From assembly GCA_030917395.1 (NCBI GenBank), contig JAUPUU010000066.1, positions 1-64,000 of the forward strand: a stretch of 64,000 nt of DNA, read 5' to 3'. This stretch comes from Cyanobacteriota bacterium erpe_2018_sw_21hr_WHONDRS-SW48-000092_B_bin.40. GTDB taxonomy: Bacteria > Cyanobacteriota > Vampirovibrionia > Obscuribacterales > Obscuribacteraceae. The number at the start of each line of letters is the position of its first letter. Within the stretch, counting starts at the first letter, position 1. Below the pieces are notes generated by a model. That model saw only the letters and a list, made by a program, of their open reading frames with translations, did not search any database and was not told the origin of the DNA. Below, piece after piece: positions 24,662-32,985 of the stretch. The position numbers and the translations under genes were made by a program.

Positions 24662-25324
24662 TTGCAGACACTTAATTCAAGAATCCGGTTGTGTGTTTTT
24701 CCTACCCTTTTGATAGTCGCATTTTGTAGTAGTGCTGCTGTCGCCAAGAACGCACTCAACTTTTCTAGAAGCCTCCAACAGCTACCTTCACCAGACAGGC
24801 TGTATGTAGTTCATAATTTGGTTGCTTCTGAAAACAAGGGCTCAGACCTGTTGTATGTGGCAACGCCAGATGAGCTGCTTATTACCAGTAAGGCCGGTGA
24901 AAGAAAGAGAAGAACACTTCTCAAGTATCATAGAAATGTCGATGTCTTTTGGGCTCCCGATAGCAAAGCGTTTGTTGTTAATGACTGGAAGAATAACAGC
25001 TGTTGCGATGCAGTCTTATATAAAGTGAGCAGCATGCAAAAACCGATTTCTCTAAAACAAAACCTTTTTGCATCGGGCATTTCAGCAGATGAACGAGCAC
25101 TGATTTTTAATAAAGACCATAGCTATCTTTTTGTTGATCGATGGGATAAACCAGCTGAGATGGTCGTCAAAGCTTCTGGGCACTATTTCTTGAAGACTAA
25201 GACCGTGTCCTATACATTTCTGTATCTCTGGGATTTGAAGTTAAATAAATGGAAATTGCTCAAGAAGGATTCGACAGAAAATCTTGAAAGAGATGTTTCA
25301 AATATGGCACAGTTTGGAGCTTAG
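24662..25324 (+). CDS. Secreted protein of unknown function
   Basis: 220 residues, TTG start at 24662 with GGCGGAAA upstream. The signal peptide (RLCVFPTLLIVAFCSSAAVA) is cleaved around residue 29. The mature part has a beta-propeller-like feel with short strands such as SDLLYVATPDELLITS, VFWAPDSKAFVVNDW and SADERALIFNKDHSYLFV, similar to WD40/PQQ-like or TolB C-terminal blades, although I cannot assign a family. Two adjacent Cys (SCCDAV) are noted. Monocistronic. Confidence 0.7.
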   Translation: MQTLNSRIRLCVFPTLLIVAFCSSAAVAKNALNFSRSLQQLPSPDRLYVVHNLVASENKGSDLLYVATPDELLITSKAGERKRRTLLKYHRNVDVFWAPDSKAFVVNDWKNNSCCDAVLYKVSSMQKPISLKQNLFASGISADERALIFNKDHSYLFVDRWDKPAEMVVKASGHYFLKTKTVSYTFLYLWDLKLNKWKLLKKDSTENLERDVSNMAQFGA

Positions 25325-25419
25325 CCGCTTCCGAATAGATGTTGCTGATAGTTCATGCAATGTTTTGACGATCGTCCGAATGGCTCAAAATACTTACTGC
25401 CATTAGACCTTTTGCAAAA

Positions 25420-26451
25420 CTACTCCTTACCTTGAAAAACTTTGATCAGAGCATCTGCCAACTCGTCCATAAAATAGTAGTCTTGAGCACCACAGTAGCG
25501 TTTGACTGTTCCGCCGAACTGGCTTTTGAAATTGGAGAAGCGGCCATAGGGATGGCTTGGTGAGCAGAATTGATCAAAACCGTAGAAGTCATATTGCGTG
25601 CAGCCAGACGCTTTTGCTCGCTGAATAGCTTCCCACTGTAGAGCGTAACCGCTCATCAAGTTGCGCTTGGTGTTGGTGATGCCACCATATAAATAAGTGC
25701 TGGTTTTGCCGAAAGTAATTTGCACTAGACCGCCTAAAATTTCGCCCTCGTGCTCTGCTATAAGAAGCTCTGCCAGCTTGTTTGATAGCAGTGAATTAGC
25801 TAGCTCGACAAAGAATGCCGCTGGTTCAGCTTGAAAGTGATCGCGTCTGGCTGTGATATTTAGAATCGGGTAAAAGCTATCGATTATTTCACTTCGGGTG
25901 CCACTGCGCACGGTGACACCTTTGCGCTGAGAGAGGCGAATGTTATAGCGGCCTTTGGGTTTCATTTGGGCCATAATCTCTTCAAGCGAACAAGTTAAAT
26001 CAAGGCAGAGAGTCTCTTTCGGCAGGAGGTCTATGGGCGAGCGGCCAAATTCCAAGAGCAAATCTGGGGGTGATGGCGGTAGAAGCGGTTCTATTCTTAA
26101 GCCAATTAGCCCCTCTTCTTTTGCCAGGCGTTCACAGGTGCTGATGAGCAGACCAAGGCATTGCCGGGCCAGTTCTTTATTTTCCCAGGGTAGTATCGGT
26201 CCGTGGGGGGCGACTAAGAATCCGGGATTGCTATCGGCTGCATAGTAGAGCAAGCAGCCGGCCACGAGGTTCTCACCCTGGAAGATTCCTAGGCGATAAT
26301 GTTTCAACCCTTGGGCGTGCTTGAACTGCGCCCACTCTATGCTTTGCATAAAGCCGCTGGCTGGATTTTCTGCCACCAAGTTATTCCATTGCCTCGAGCT
26401 AGGGTTTTCTAGCTCGAGGCCTTCTAGAAGGCGCAGCTCAAGGCTTTCCAT
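25420..26451 (-). CDS. FemAB-family aminoacyltransferase or GNAT (lipid II peptide bridge type)
   Basis: 343 residues, the usual size of the single-domain FemX or Mur-ligase-like GNAT proteins. Two GNAT-like halves are visible: residues about 15-160 with SGFMQSIEWAQFKHAQGL, and 160-340 with RYNIRLSQRKGVTVR and STYLYGGITNTKRNLMSGYA, which match the FemAB pattern (R-x2-I-x-x-A-x-K-x-G and the YLYGGS/T loop). These enzymes transfer an amino acid from aminoacyl-tRNA to peptidoglycan precursors or add other groups to lipid intermediates. It follows the spermidine-synthase-like gene with a 4-base gap, so they are co-transcribed. Confidence 0.85.
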   Translation of the reverse strand: MESLELRLLEGLELENPSSRQWNNLVAENPASGFMQSIEWAQFKHAQGLKHYRLGIFQGENLVAGCLLYYAADSNPGFLVAPHGPILPWENKELARQCLGLLISTCERLAKEEGLIGLRIEPLLPPSPPDLLLEFGRSPIDLLPKETLCLDLTCSLEEIMAQMKPKGRYNIRLSQRKGVTVRSGTRSEIIDSFYPILNITARRDHFQAEPAAFFVELANSLLSNKLAELLIAEHEGEILGGLVQITFGKTSTYLYGGITNTKRNLMSGYALQWEAIQRAKASGCTQYDFYGFDQFCSPSHPYGRFSNFKSQFGGTVKRYCGAQDYYFMDELADALIKVFQGKE

Positions 26452-26455
26452 CTAG

Positions 26456-29212
26456 CTAGCTTTGGAAATTGGCTAGAAGCTTATTGATAGCCGCGGTCTC
26501 TGCCGGCATGGCGTTGAGCTCAGCTTGCACCGAATCAACTCGTTTTTGCGCTCTGTTGATTTGATTACCAAGTCGTCTTATTGCTTCTGCTCTCGGTATT
26601 TGCTTCGTGCCGAACTGCACCATATCTTGGCCCTGGTCTTGCCCTTGGTCTTGGCTCTGGTTTTGACCTTGGCCTTGATTTTGGCTTTGCAGATTGTTTA
26701 AGCGCGTCGTCATTTTTTGTACATGACCCTGAGCTTCTTGCAATTCTTGATTGAGACTATCTATGTTTGAGCTACTATCTTTGGCCAGGCTGGCTAAGTA
26801 AGTGCCTATGATTGGTGTCAATTCCTTTGGATATGGTTCGTTTAATTTGGTCACGCCTAGGTCTTTGTACCAGTGGTGTCCGTCTGTATAAACAAGCTCA
26901 CCATCGGCCTTTTTCATGATTACAAACTTGCCGCTGGCATCGCCCCAGGCACTGCTAAACAGTTCAAAGGCACCGGCTACTGGTGGCTCTTGTGGCTCGG
27001 GTGGCCGCTCTTGTGGGTCAACAAAGTTTTGCTCGGCTTTTTCTAAAAGCATTGCTGTGTTCTGCATGTTTTGTACTTCGGAGGCATCTCTTTGACCGTT
27101 AAAGCCATTGTCTGGATCGTTGCCACCATCGTTTGAGTTGTTGTTATCAGAACTATTATCGCCTGATGAGCTATTTGCGCTCTGTGAGGCGCGTCTCAAG
27201 CCTGTGGCTTGTTGTTTTAGTTCAGATGAAATGTGCCAGATTAAAGTGGGATTGTTATACAGTGAAATTATTGTTTTGCCACTTTGCTGATCAATTAGAT
27301 CTGAGCTATTCGATGTTACTCGCAAATAAGCGCTGTCTGTAATTGGCATTACAGTTACGCCGCTGGGTAATACGTCAACGTCTGGGCCAAGTCGGTATGC
27401 TGATTGCAGCAAGTTGCTGCTCACTGACTTGGTGGCATTATCACTATTGCTGTTGGCCGAAGATTCATAACTTGATGGTGCCGAGGTATTGTAGTTTTGA
27501 ATGTTGCGGCTGGAATTGTCGTAATTATTATTGTAGTTGTACTGTCTGGCAGGATATTGATTACCCTGGCTGTCGACAGATTGATTGTTGCTGCCAAAAT
27601 TTAGATTGATAAACCCGGGACCAGTGGCGTAGTTGAGGGGGTTATACCAGCCCCATCCACCGCCCCAGCCACCCCAGCCGCCGCCCCAACCGCCACCCCA
27701 ACCATGGTATCCCCAGTGGTTCCAGTGATCGGCTCGAGCCCAACCGCCCCAGTGACCGCGGTCGCGTCCCCAGCCGCCGTTCCAGCCGCGGTTGCCGCGA
27801 TCAAAACCACGGCCACCTCGGTCTCCCCTATCTCCTCTATCACCGCCTCTATCGCCACGGCCACCGTCACGTCCGCCACCGCCTTCGCGTCCGCCACCGC
27901 CTTCGCGTCCGCCACCACCTTCGTGGCCTCCACCGTGTCCGCCACCGCCTTTGCCGTAGGCTGAGTCAGGGAAGATAAAATTCGCCAGTATGACCACAAC
28001 TGCAAGCGTGGTTATGACGCGTTTGCCGAGATTGAGTAGTGATTCCCAATCTCCGCTCCAGTCGACGAGCTTTTCTTTCAGTAAATTGAGTTCGCTGACA
28101 ATACGAAGGGGTAGTTCTGAAGCGCGTCTGAGCAGGGTGTCTACTAAAGTCTTCAGGTCTAGGGCTTCTAAGAATGTACCGGGATCGACGACAAAGCGAG
28201 AAAGCAAAAGTCTTGTCTTTTGCGGCTGCAGGCCCGGCATTAAGGAGATTACGTCTTCGAATAATTCTTGTTCTTTGGCCTTAGTCTCGGCGCTAGCGGC
28301 AATTAACGGCATGCTTTCATAGTCTGCCGTTAAGGCATTCCACATAGCATTGCTGGCCGCTTCTGCCTGCAAGTTTGCCAGGGTGAGGGGCCTGTCTGTT
28401 TCTAAATAAGAGAGGAAAATTGAGCAACCGTTCTGTTCTGGTTGTGAAAGGGCTTGCAGCGTTTCAAAATTGGCTGGGAATAAGAAGAGATTTTCAAAAC
28501 CAGCCAGTGCTGGTGCTTCTATGGGCGATTGGCTTGAGGTGGCCAGTAAGAATCCCCAGTCTGGGCCATAGCCAAGCTCACTGAAGGAAGGGATGCTAAC
28601 GCGGTAGGGCCGGCTCTCAAGGCCAGCAGCCCGCATACTGTTGAAGATGCTCCAGTAGGCGTTTGGAGTGTTCGATGGCGATACGCCGTTAGTAGCAAGA
28701 ACTGCGCCGGGCGCCATTATTGCTGCCATCGAGCGGTACCATTCTACGCTGTGGAACTTGGCTCCGGCTGGGTCGCTAGCCACTGTCAGGTCAATGACGA
28801 TCAGGTCATATTGTTTCTTTTGCTGCTGGCATTCGGCCACAAATTGCCAGGCGTCGGCTACATGAACCGTGGTGCGCTTGTCTGTCAGGCTGTTGCCATT
28901 AAGCTGCGATAGCTCGCCCTTGGCTAAACTCAAGACTTCTGGGTCGTAGTCAACTAAATCAATGGTGCCCAGTCTTGGTGACTGCAGTAATTCGCGTGCA
29001 GTCAAGCCATCGCCGCCGCCAATAATCAGGGCCTTCAAAGTCTTCGAAGTGATTAAATCTGCGCCATTTGCCACTCGCATTTCAGCCACTTGCAAGGCCG
29101 GTTTTGCTAGCCCTTCGTGATAAATTCTTTCGTCGCGCTGGTCAAACTGTAGATCTCCGTCGATGAAGAGGGCAAGAGAGCCGTCTGGTCGGCGATTGAG
29201 GAAAGTTGACAT
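26456..29212 (-). CDS. Spermidine-synthase-like domain fused to a glycine-rich and a C-terminal unknown domain
   Basis: About 918 residues from the ATG at 29212 (a TTG 9 bases earlier is in frame). Residues about 1-230 are a polyamine aminopropyltransferase-like fold: DGDLQFDQRDERIYHE, the SAM loop IIGGGDGL (about 65-70), LVDYDPE and YDLIVIDLTVASDP, where the catalytic Asp region is altered (DLTVASDPAG instead of DSTDPxGP). Residues about 400-416 form a membrane segment. It is followed by a Gly/Arg/Asp-rich block (421-470) and a Gly/Trp-rich block (475-525), then Asn/Gln/Ser-rich linkers and an unrecognised C-terminal domain with a QGQNQSQDQGQ repeat. A membrane enzyme with a large outer portion is inferred. 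Upstream partner of the FemAB gene. Confidence 0.8.
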   Translation of the reverse strand: MSTFLNRRPDGSLALFIDGDLQFDQRDERIYHEGLAKPALQVAEMRVANGADLITSKTLKALIIGGGDGLTARELLQSPRLGTIDLVDYDPEVLSLAKGELSQLNGNSLTDKRTTVHVADAWQFVAECQQQKKQYDLIVIDLTVASDPAGAKFHSVEWYRSMAAIMAPGAVLATNGVSPSNTPNAYWSIFNSMRAAGLESRPYRVSIPSFSELGYGPDWGFLLATSSQSPIEAPALAGFENLFLFPANFETLQALSQPEQNGCSIFLSYLETDRPLTLANLQAEAASNAMWNALTADYESMPLIAASAETKAKEQELFEDVISLMPGLQPQKTRLLLSRFVVDPGTFLEALDLKTLVDTLLRRASELPLRIVSELNLLKEKLVDWSGDWESLLNLGKRVITTLAVVVILANFIFPDSAYGKGGGGHGGGHEGGGGREGGGGREGGGGRDGGRGDRGGDRGDRGDRGGRGFDRGNRGWNGGWGRDRGHWGGWARADHWNHWGYHGWGGGWGGGWGGWGGGWGWYNPLNYATGPGFINLNFGSNNQSVDSQGNQYPARQYNYNNNYDNSSRNIQNYNTSAPSSYESSANSNSDNATKSVSSNLLQSAYRLGPDVDVLPSGVTVMPITDSAYLRVTSNSSDLIDQQSGKTIISLYNNPTLIWHISSELKQQATGLRRASQSANSSSGDNSSDNNNSNDGGNDPDNGFNGQRDASEVQNMQNTAMLLEKAEQNFVDPQERPPEPQEPPVAGAFELFSSAWGDASGKFVIMKKADGELVYTDGHHWYKDLGVTKLNEPYPKELTPIIGTYLASLAKDSSSNIDSLNQELQEAQGHVQKMTTRLNNLQSQNQGQGQNQSQDQGQDQGQDMVQFGTKQIPRAEAIRRLGNQINRAQKRVDSVQAELNAMPAETAAINKLLANFQS

Positions 29213-29323
29213 GCGTTTCAATTTCTCGCTTAGGGATAGCTTATTAATTTAGCCCAATGACATGTATGCAACATTAAAGAGGCGCTTTTAATACTGCTCG
29301 GGCGTTCAGGGGCTATACTTCCC

Positions 29324-29352
29324 TTGACGACTTCTGCTTCGGCCCGTATAGC
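29324..29352 (+). promoter_or_regulatory. Sigma-70-type promoter
   Basis: TTGACG (29324-29329), a spacer of exactly 17 bases, and TATAGC (29347-29352). It lies 27 bases before the start codon of the Pro-heptad protein. This fits consensus well, so the transcript leader would be short (about 20 bases). Confidence 0.65.
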
Positions 29353-29378
29353 GTCTTTACCCTCTACTTGGGTGTCCC

Positions 29379-30287
29379 ATGAGTTCCCTTCTGAAAATGT
29401 TGCTTTGCAGCTTATTGGCCTTGCCGGTGCTTCCGGTTTGGGCTGGGGATGGCGACTCTGCTGAGGCTGTCGCTAAGGAGCCGACCCCTCCTGTGGCCTT
29501 GGCAGTCAAGAAGAACTCGTCCAAGAGCAAGTCTGCTGCGGCCAAAGAAAAAAAGCCGTTTTACTTAAATCCGTTCAAGCGCATTGCCCACGACAGTAAG
29601 GTTATTTTGGCACCCCTTATTGAAAATGTCGGGGTGCCACTTAAGGCGACAGAAGATAACTTGAAAGCCTTGCAGAGCCCGCTGCGCAATCTGGAAGAAC
29701 CACTTAGTGGTATCAAGACTTCGGTTGGTGAGCTGAGAGAACCGCTTGAAGATTTGAAAAAACCCATGGTCGAAGTCAAGCAACCGATCGTTGAATTGCG
29801 CAAGCCAATCGCTGCATTGAAGCAGCCTCTCACCGATTTACGCCAACCTATAACTGAGCTGTCTAAGCCAATTCGCGAACTAAATGCGCCGATTGATCAT
29901 TTGCAGCGCAGTATGAATTCTTTGCCCAAGCCAATTGAGAGTTTAGCTGAGCCCTTAGGTCAGTTGAAAAAGCCGCTTGATGGTATTGCCGCACCGTTAA
30001 ACAATCTTGAGCCTAGTGTGCGTAATCTAGCTCCTCCTGTGACTGAGCTTTCTGGTTCGGTAGACGTCTTGCAGGCGCAAGTGGCATCACTTGCTGGTGA
30101 GATGAAGGTACTGCGCCAGTCACTACTGAACATTTGCGTTTATATCAGCTTGGCCATTGTATTAGGCTGTGGAATGATTTCAGGCACTTTGATCTGGCTC
30201 ATTACCCACTTTGCCCGCAGCTATGATTTAACTCCCACGCAGGCCGGTCGCTTTGTTGTCAGAGCCGATGAAGTGACCCATAAGTAG
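29379..30287 (+). CDS. Membrane protein with proline-phased heptad repeats
   Basis: 302 residues. A signal peptide or anchor (MLLCSLLALPVLPVWA) and a Lys/Ser/Ala linker (residues 30-60) precede a repeat block from 87 to 248. The 7-residue unit P-[LIMV]-x-x-L-x-x recurs 23 times in register without any insertion, and 16 units have the Pro at the same place. Examples are KPMVEVKQPIVELRK and QPLTDLRQPITELSK. A single membrane segment (about 253-276) and a short tail end the protein. Every heptad carries two hydrophobic positions and many have a Pro, so it is not an ordinary coiled coil. Function unknown; a stalk, spacer or membrane-associated filament is a guess. Confidence 0.8.
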   Translation: MSSLLKMLLCSLLALPVLPVWAGDGDSAEAVAKEPTPPVALAVKKNSSKSKSAAAKEKKPFYLNPFKRIAHDSKVILAPLIENVGVPLKATEDNLKALQSPLRNLEEPLSGIKTSVGELREPLEDLKKPMVEVKQPIVELRKPIAALKQPLTDLRQPITELSKPIRELNAPIDHLQRSMNSLPKPIESLAEPLGQLKKPLDGIAAPLNNLEPSVRNLAPPVTELSGSVDVLQAQVASLAGEMKVLRQSLLNICVYISLAIVLGCGMISGTLIWLITHFARSYDLTPTQAGRFVVRADEVTHK

Positions 30288-30308
30288 TTTTCTCTTTTGT
30301 TCTTGAGC

Positions 30309-30980
30309 TTAAACGCTGTCGGTGAGCCGAGCTACTTGAGATGGTTTGTGGCTTTGTGATTTAGCTTTGTCGTGATTGACATGCTTTGAGCTTTTTACCC
30401 CCACCTTGGTCTGCGAGTGAGCCGCACTATCTTTGGTGCCTTTCTTGGCGGATGCAATTACTGGTTTAGATTTGTTAGCGCTGCTTGAGGTCATCACCTG
30501 GTCTGACTCTGCTGATTCGGGTCGCGAGATTGATTCGCCCATGTAGATGTGTTTGAAGTCACTGCGAAGCCCTGACACTGCTTTGAGCAAATCATGATTA
30601 CTGTGTAGCGCTACGTGGACAGCAACGAAACCGCCGATGAGGAGAATACCGACAAGACCAAGGCAGTTAGAGACAATGTCATTTCTTTCGTCTAGTAGCC
30701 ACCAGTCGCCTGCTTTGGGCATTTTACCGGTGAATTGATCGCAAACGTCATTACCAATGGTCAAAATCAAACCAAAGAATGCCACAACAATTGAAAGTAC
30801 AAGACAGCTATCTGGCCAATTGCTAAATAGTGCAGCGAGGCCAAAAAGTAGGGCACCAGTAACAAGCAGGGTTCCTAAACAAAAGTATTGGCGATATCTA
30901 CCTCTCGCCAGTCTGTCACCAATAACGGCACCAATTCCCCCGGCAATAATAAACAGGACAGTTAGGTAAAGTTGAGACAT
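30309..30980 (-). CDS. Membrane protein with Ser/Lys-rich tail
   Basis: 223 residues from the ATG at 30980, with GGAG 6 bases upstream. Four hydrophobic segments are visible (about 4-22, 33-52, 56-77, 105-125), then a soluble tail of about 85 residues rich in Ser, Lys and His. The tail has a Glu/Ser-Arg start and repeated KSQSHK-like patches. No family recognised. It is divergent from the HET-C-like gene. A TATAAT (minus strand, 31007-31012) may be its -10 element. Confidence 0.7.
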   Translation of the reverse strand: MSQLYLTVLFIIAGGIGAVIGDRLARGRYRQYFCLGTLLVTGALLFGLAALFSNWPDSCLVLSIVVAFFGLILTIGNDVCDQFTGKMPKAGDWWLLDERNDIVSNCLGLVGILLIGGFVAVHVALHSNHDLLKAVSGLRSDFKHIYMGESISRPESAESDQVMTSSSANKSKPVIASAKKGTKDSAAHSQTKVGVKSSKHVNHDKAKSQSHKPSQVARLTDSV

Positions 30981-31021
30981 AACCAACTCCGTGTGCTAAT
31001 GCACCGATTATATCTTTCCCC

Positions 31022-31052
31022 TTGACAACGCCTCGGGAATTAAGCTGGTATT
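31022..31052 (+). promoter_or_regulatory. Possible promoter of the HET-C-like gene
   Basis: TTGACA at 31022-31027 is a perfect -35 element. A weak -10 (TGGTAT) follows after 18 bases. The start codon lies about 100 bases further on. The -10 match is poor, so it is only a candidate. Confidence 0.35.
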
Positions 31053-31150
31053 TAGAATTGGCTGTTTTCAGTGTGGTGCAATCAGTTAAAGTACGCACTA
31101 TAAAAGTATGGCTATGTTTGAAGGCGCCTCTGCCAGAGGAAGTTTTGAGA

Positions 31151-32065
31151 ATGAATATTTATTGTTCAATGAACATTGATTGTTCCAGGTTTTCGCGGCA
31201 AATATTGGCATTTTCACTATTTGCTTCGATTGCTTTTGCCTCTGTGCCAGCCGCATCGGCATTTATGACTTTTCCTGCTAATAACAATATTCACCGAGCC
31301 ATTTTAGAGGAAGGCTTGAAGCCCTTTAAGCTCAGCAAAGCCAGCCTGGGATTTATGGCAAAGGGAATGGATAGTCAGGATAATCCCTTCTCTAATAAGT
31401 GGAAAATAGCTGAGCACCATGCTTGCGACAACAATATTAAAGTTGCCTTTCGCTACATAGATGAGCAGACTGCTAAGGCTGTTGAACTGGCCGGTTCTGC
31501 CGATAAAGACTCGGATGCTTGCCGTCAGTCTCTATATGCTCTTGGTGAGGCTATGCATACAGTTCACGATTTTTACTCTCACGCTAATTATGTGGAGTGG
31601 CTGCTGTCTCAAAACAAGCCACTGGAGCCAATTGATCGTAGTGCTGATGGCCAGATTCCAGAGCCCATTCGCACATGTTTCTATTTCTATGAAAGTAGCC
31701 TCAAGCAAGAACCGTTTCTCAGTCACAAAGAAAATGTTCGCCGTTTGCAGGCCCTGCACCCTGAGCTTACTTTTCGCAGTGAAGCTGAATATGTTGCTCG
31801 CAAGCAATCAGAAGATCTGCAATCTGCATTAGACTACGCTTTGAAGTCAGGTCAACTGCTGCACATGGAGCTGAATAAAGATAGCTCAAAGCAGCTGGAG
31901 GGGCAGGTAATGATAGGCCGCGAAGGTAAGAATCTTTTTGATCTGGCGCGCGAGCTCGCTGTTCAAGATACGACTAAACATTGGAAAACTTTTGAGCAAT
32001 TAGTTAGAGCTAAATATGGTGATCGGGCTTCAGCTATAATTGCCGCTCTGGAGAATGCTTCTTGA
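31151..32065 (+). CDS. Secreted HET-C/phospholipase-C-like protein
   Basis: 304 residues from the ATG at 31151. The signal peptide (FSLFASIAFASVPAASA) is cleaved near residue 37. The mature domain shows the zinc-binding pattern of the phospholipase C/S1-P1-like all-helical fold as found in the fungal HET-C family: AEHHACDN (His89, His90) and LGEAMHTVHDFYSHANYVEW (His136, His139, Asp140, His144). These would bind catalytic or structural metals. A secreted lipid hydrolase or binding protein is likely, but the substrate is unproven. It is coupled by a TTGA overlap to a 64-residue gene. Confidence 0.82.
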   Translation: MNIYCSMNIDCSRFSRQILAFSLFASIAFASVPAASAFMTFPANNNIHRAILEEGLKPFKLSKASLGFMAKGMDSQDNPFSNKWKIAEHHACDNNIKVAFRYIDEQTAKAVELAGSADKDSDACRQSLYALGEAMHTVHDFYSHANYVEWLLSQNKPLEPIDRSADGQIPEPIRTCFYFYESSLKQEPFLSHKENVRRLQALHPELTFRSEAEYVARKQSEDLQSALDYALKSGQLLHMELNKDSSKQLEGQVMIGREGKNLFDLARELAVQDTTKHWKTFEQLVRAKYGDRASAIIAALENAS

Positions 32066-32256
32066 AACAATCGGCCACTTTAATTTCTCAATCTGCTCTA
32101 ACCATTCTTGCTGTTCCGGGTGCATTTAGTAAAGTTGTAGATGGCCCGTGTGATTCCAACAAGGGCAAAGTTACCCTTGTACATGGTGCAATTGTTGGTG
32201 ATAAGCCGGTCAAGGTTGCGGGCAATTGGATTCAAGACTCGGACAAGAACAGGTGA
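32062..32256 (+). CDS. Small protein coupled to the HET-C-like gene
   Basis: 64 residues starting at TTG inside TTGA, the stop of the preceding gene. It has a mildly hydrophobic N-terminus (ATLISQSALTILAVPGAFS) and a charged C-terminus with one Cys. No family recognised. The start-stop overlap is the main argument that it is real; the composition is otherwise unremarkable. A small accessory or immunity-like protein is possible but speculative. Confidence 0.45.
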   Translation: MKQSATLISQSALTILAVPGAFSKVVDGPCDSNKGKVTLVHGAIVGDKPVKVAGNWIQDSDKNR

Positions 32257-32280
32257 CCCCCTGAATAATGTGGCGCTAGT

Positions 32281-32985
32281 TTAGTTGCGCGAATATATTT
32301 CTAGATATTCTTTGTGGTTGGCGTCCCAACTACCAGTCAGCCCAGCATGCAAGAGTTTCCATTCTTTGGCAATCTTCTTATAAAATGCCTTGCTAGCGCA
32401 GCAAGTCTTTTCACCAATCACTATGATCTTCTGCCCTTTATAATCAGTCAGGGCTTTGAAAGCCATGGTGTTTTGCGGCGGCCAACACATCAGCAGGGTG
32501 TAGTCTGTGTAGTCGACCACCGAACTACTGTCACCTTTTTCAATGCGTGTCCAGCTCTTGCCGTTGGTGGTGGGTAGACCAACAATACTGGTACTGAAGA
32601 ACCAATTTTTACCCTCTTCTACAGGGAAGGCATCGAGGGCTATGGTTTCTACTCCCATTTGCTGTAAGAGCCAGGCGTTGTAGCCGTTGCCAGCACCGAG
32701 TTCGACCAAGGGGCCATGGGCGGCAATGAGATCGAGAATCTCTCTTGAGAGTACTGAGTAGGAATACTTTTCTCGTAACGACTCAAAGAAAATCTCTTCA
32801 ACAGCCTTAGCGTTATAAAAAGGTAGAAGGGAATGCATTTTTATCGATGCTTTCTTAATTTGGTCCAAATCAGCCAGATTGGCCAATTCCACTATTTGTT
32901 TAGCCGACTCTTTGGGGGTGGCTGAGCGCAGCTCAACTAGTTTGGAATAGAAATCCCAATAAGGGTGTTGCAGATCTTCAGGCAT
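32281..32985 (-). CDS. SAM-dependent methyltransferase-like protein
   Basis: 234 residues. A Rossmann methyltransferase core is recognisable: the SAM loop LVELGAGNGYNAWLLQQM at about residues 92-109, an acidic residue at the end of the second strand (ALDAF), and a DYTLLMCWPP motif in the place of motif IV. The N-terminal 85 residues are an extra helical region. The second half may have lost typical catalytic residues. Substrate unknown. Its start abuts the stop of the upstream coiled-coil gene with no base between them. Confidence 0.75.
   Translation of the reverse strand: MPEDLQHPYWDFYSKLVELRSATPKESAKQIVELANLADLDQIKKASIKMHSLLPFYNAKAVEEIFFESLREKYSYSVLSREILDLIAAHGPLVELGAGNGYNAWLLQQMGVETIALDAFPVEEGKNWFFSTSIVGLPTTNGKSWTRIEKGDSSSVVDYTDYTLLMCWPPQNTMAFKALTDYKGQKIIVIGEKTCCASKAFYKKIAKEWKLLHAGLTGSWDANHKEYLEIYSRN

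Noticed and set aside
26620-26700. A short tandem repeat (CTTGGTCTTGGCCTTG-type) that could be a minisatellite or CRISPR-like array
   Set aside because: It lies inside the coding frame and encodes the Gln/Asp/Asn-rich QGQNQSQDQGQ segment; there are no spacers.
27601-28005. Low-complexity open frames (Ala/Val-rich) overlapping the glycine-rich part of the spermidine-synthase-like gene on both strands
   Set aside because: They arise from reading GGN/CCN repeats in other frames; the long frame with recognisable domains on both sides is the real one.
26456-29212. A frameshift or assembly join that artificially fuses two genes in the spermidine-synthase-like locus
   Set aside because: The frame is open without change over all 2.7 kb, and a plausible membrane segment joins the two parts. 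I kept one gene but flagged the test in the findings.
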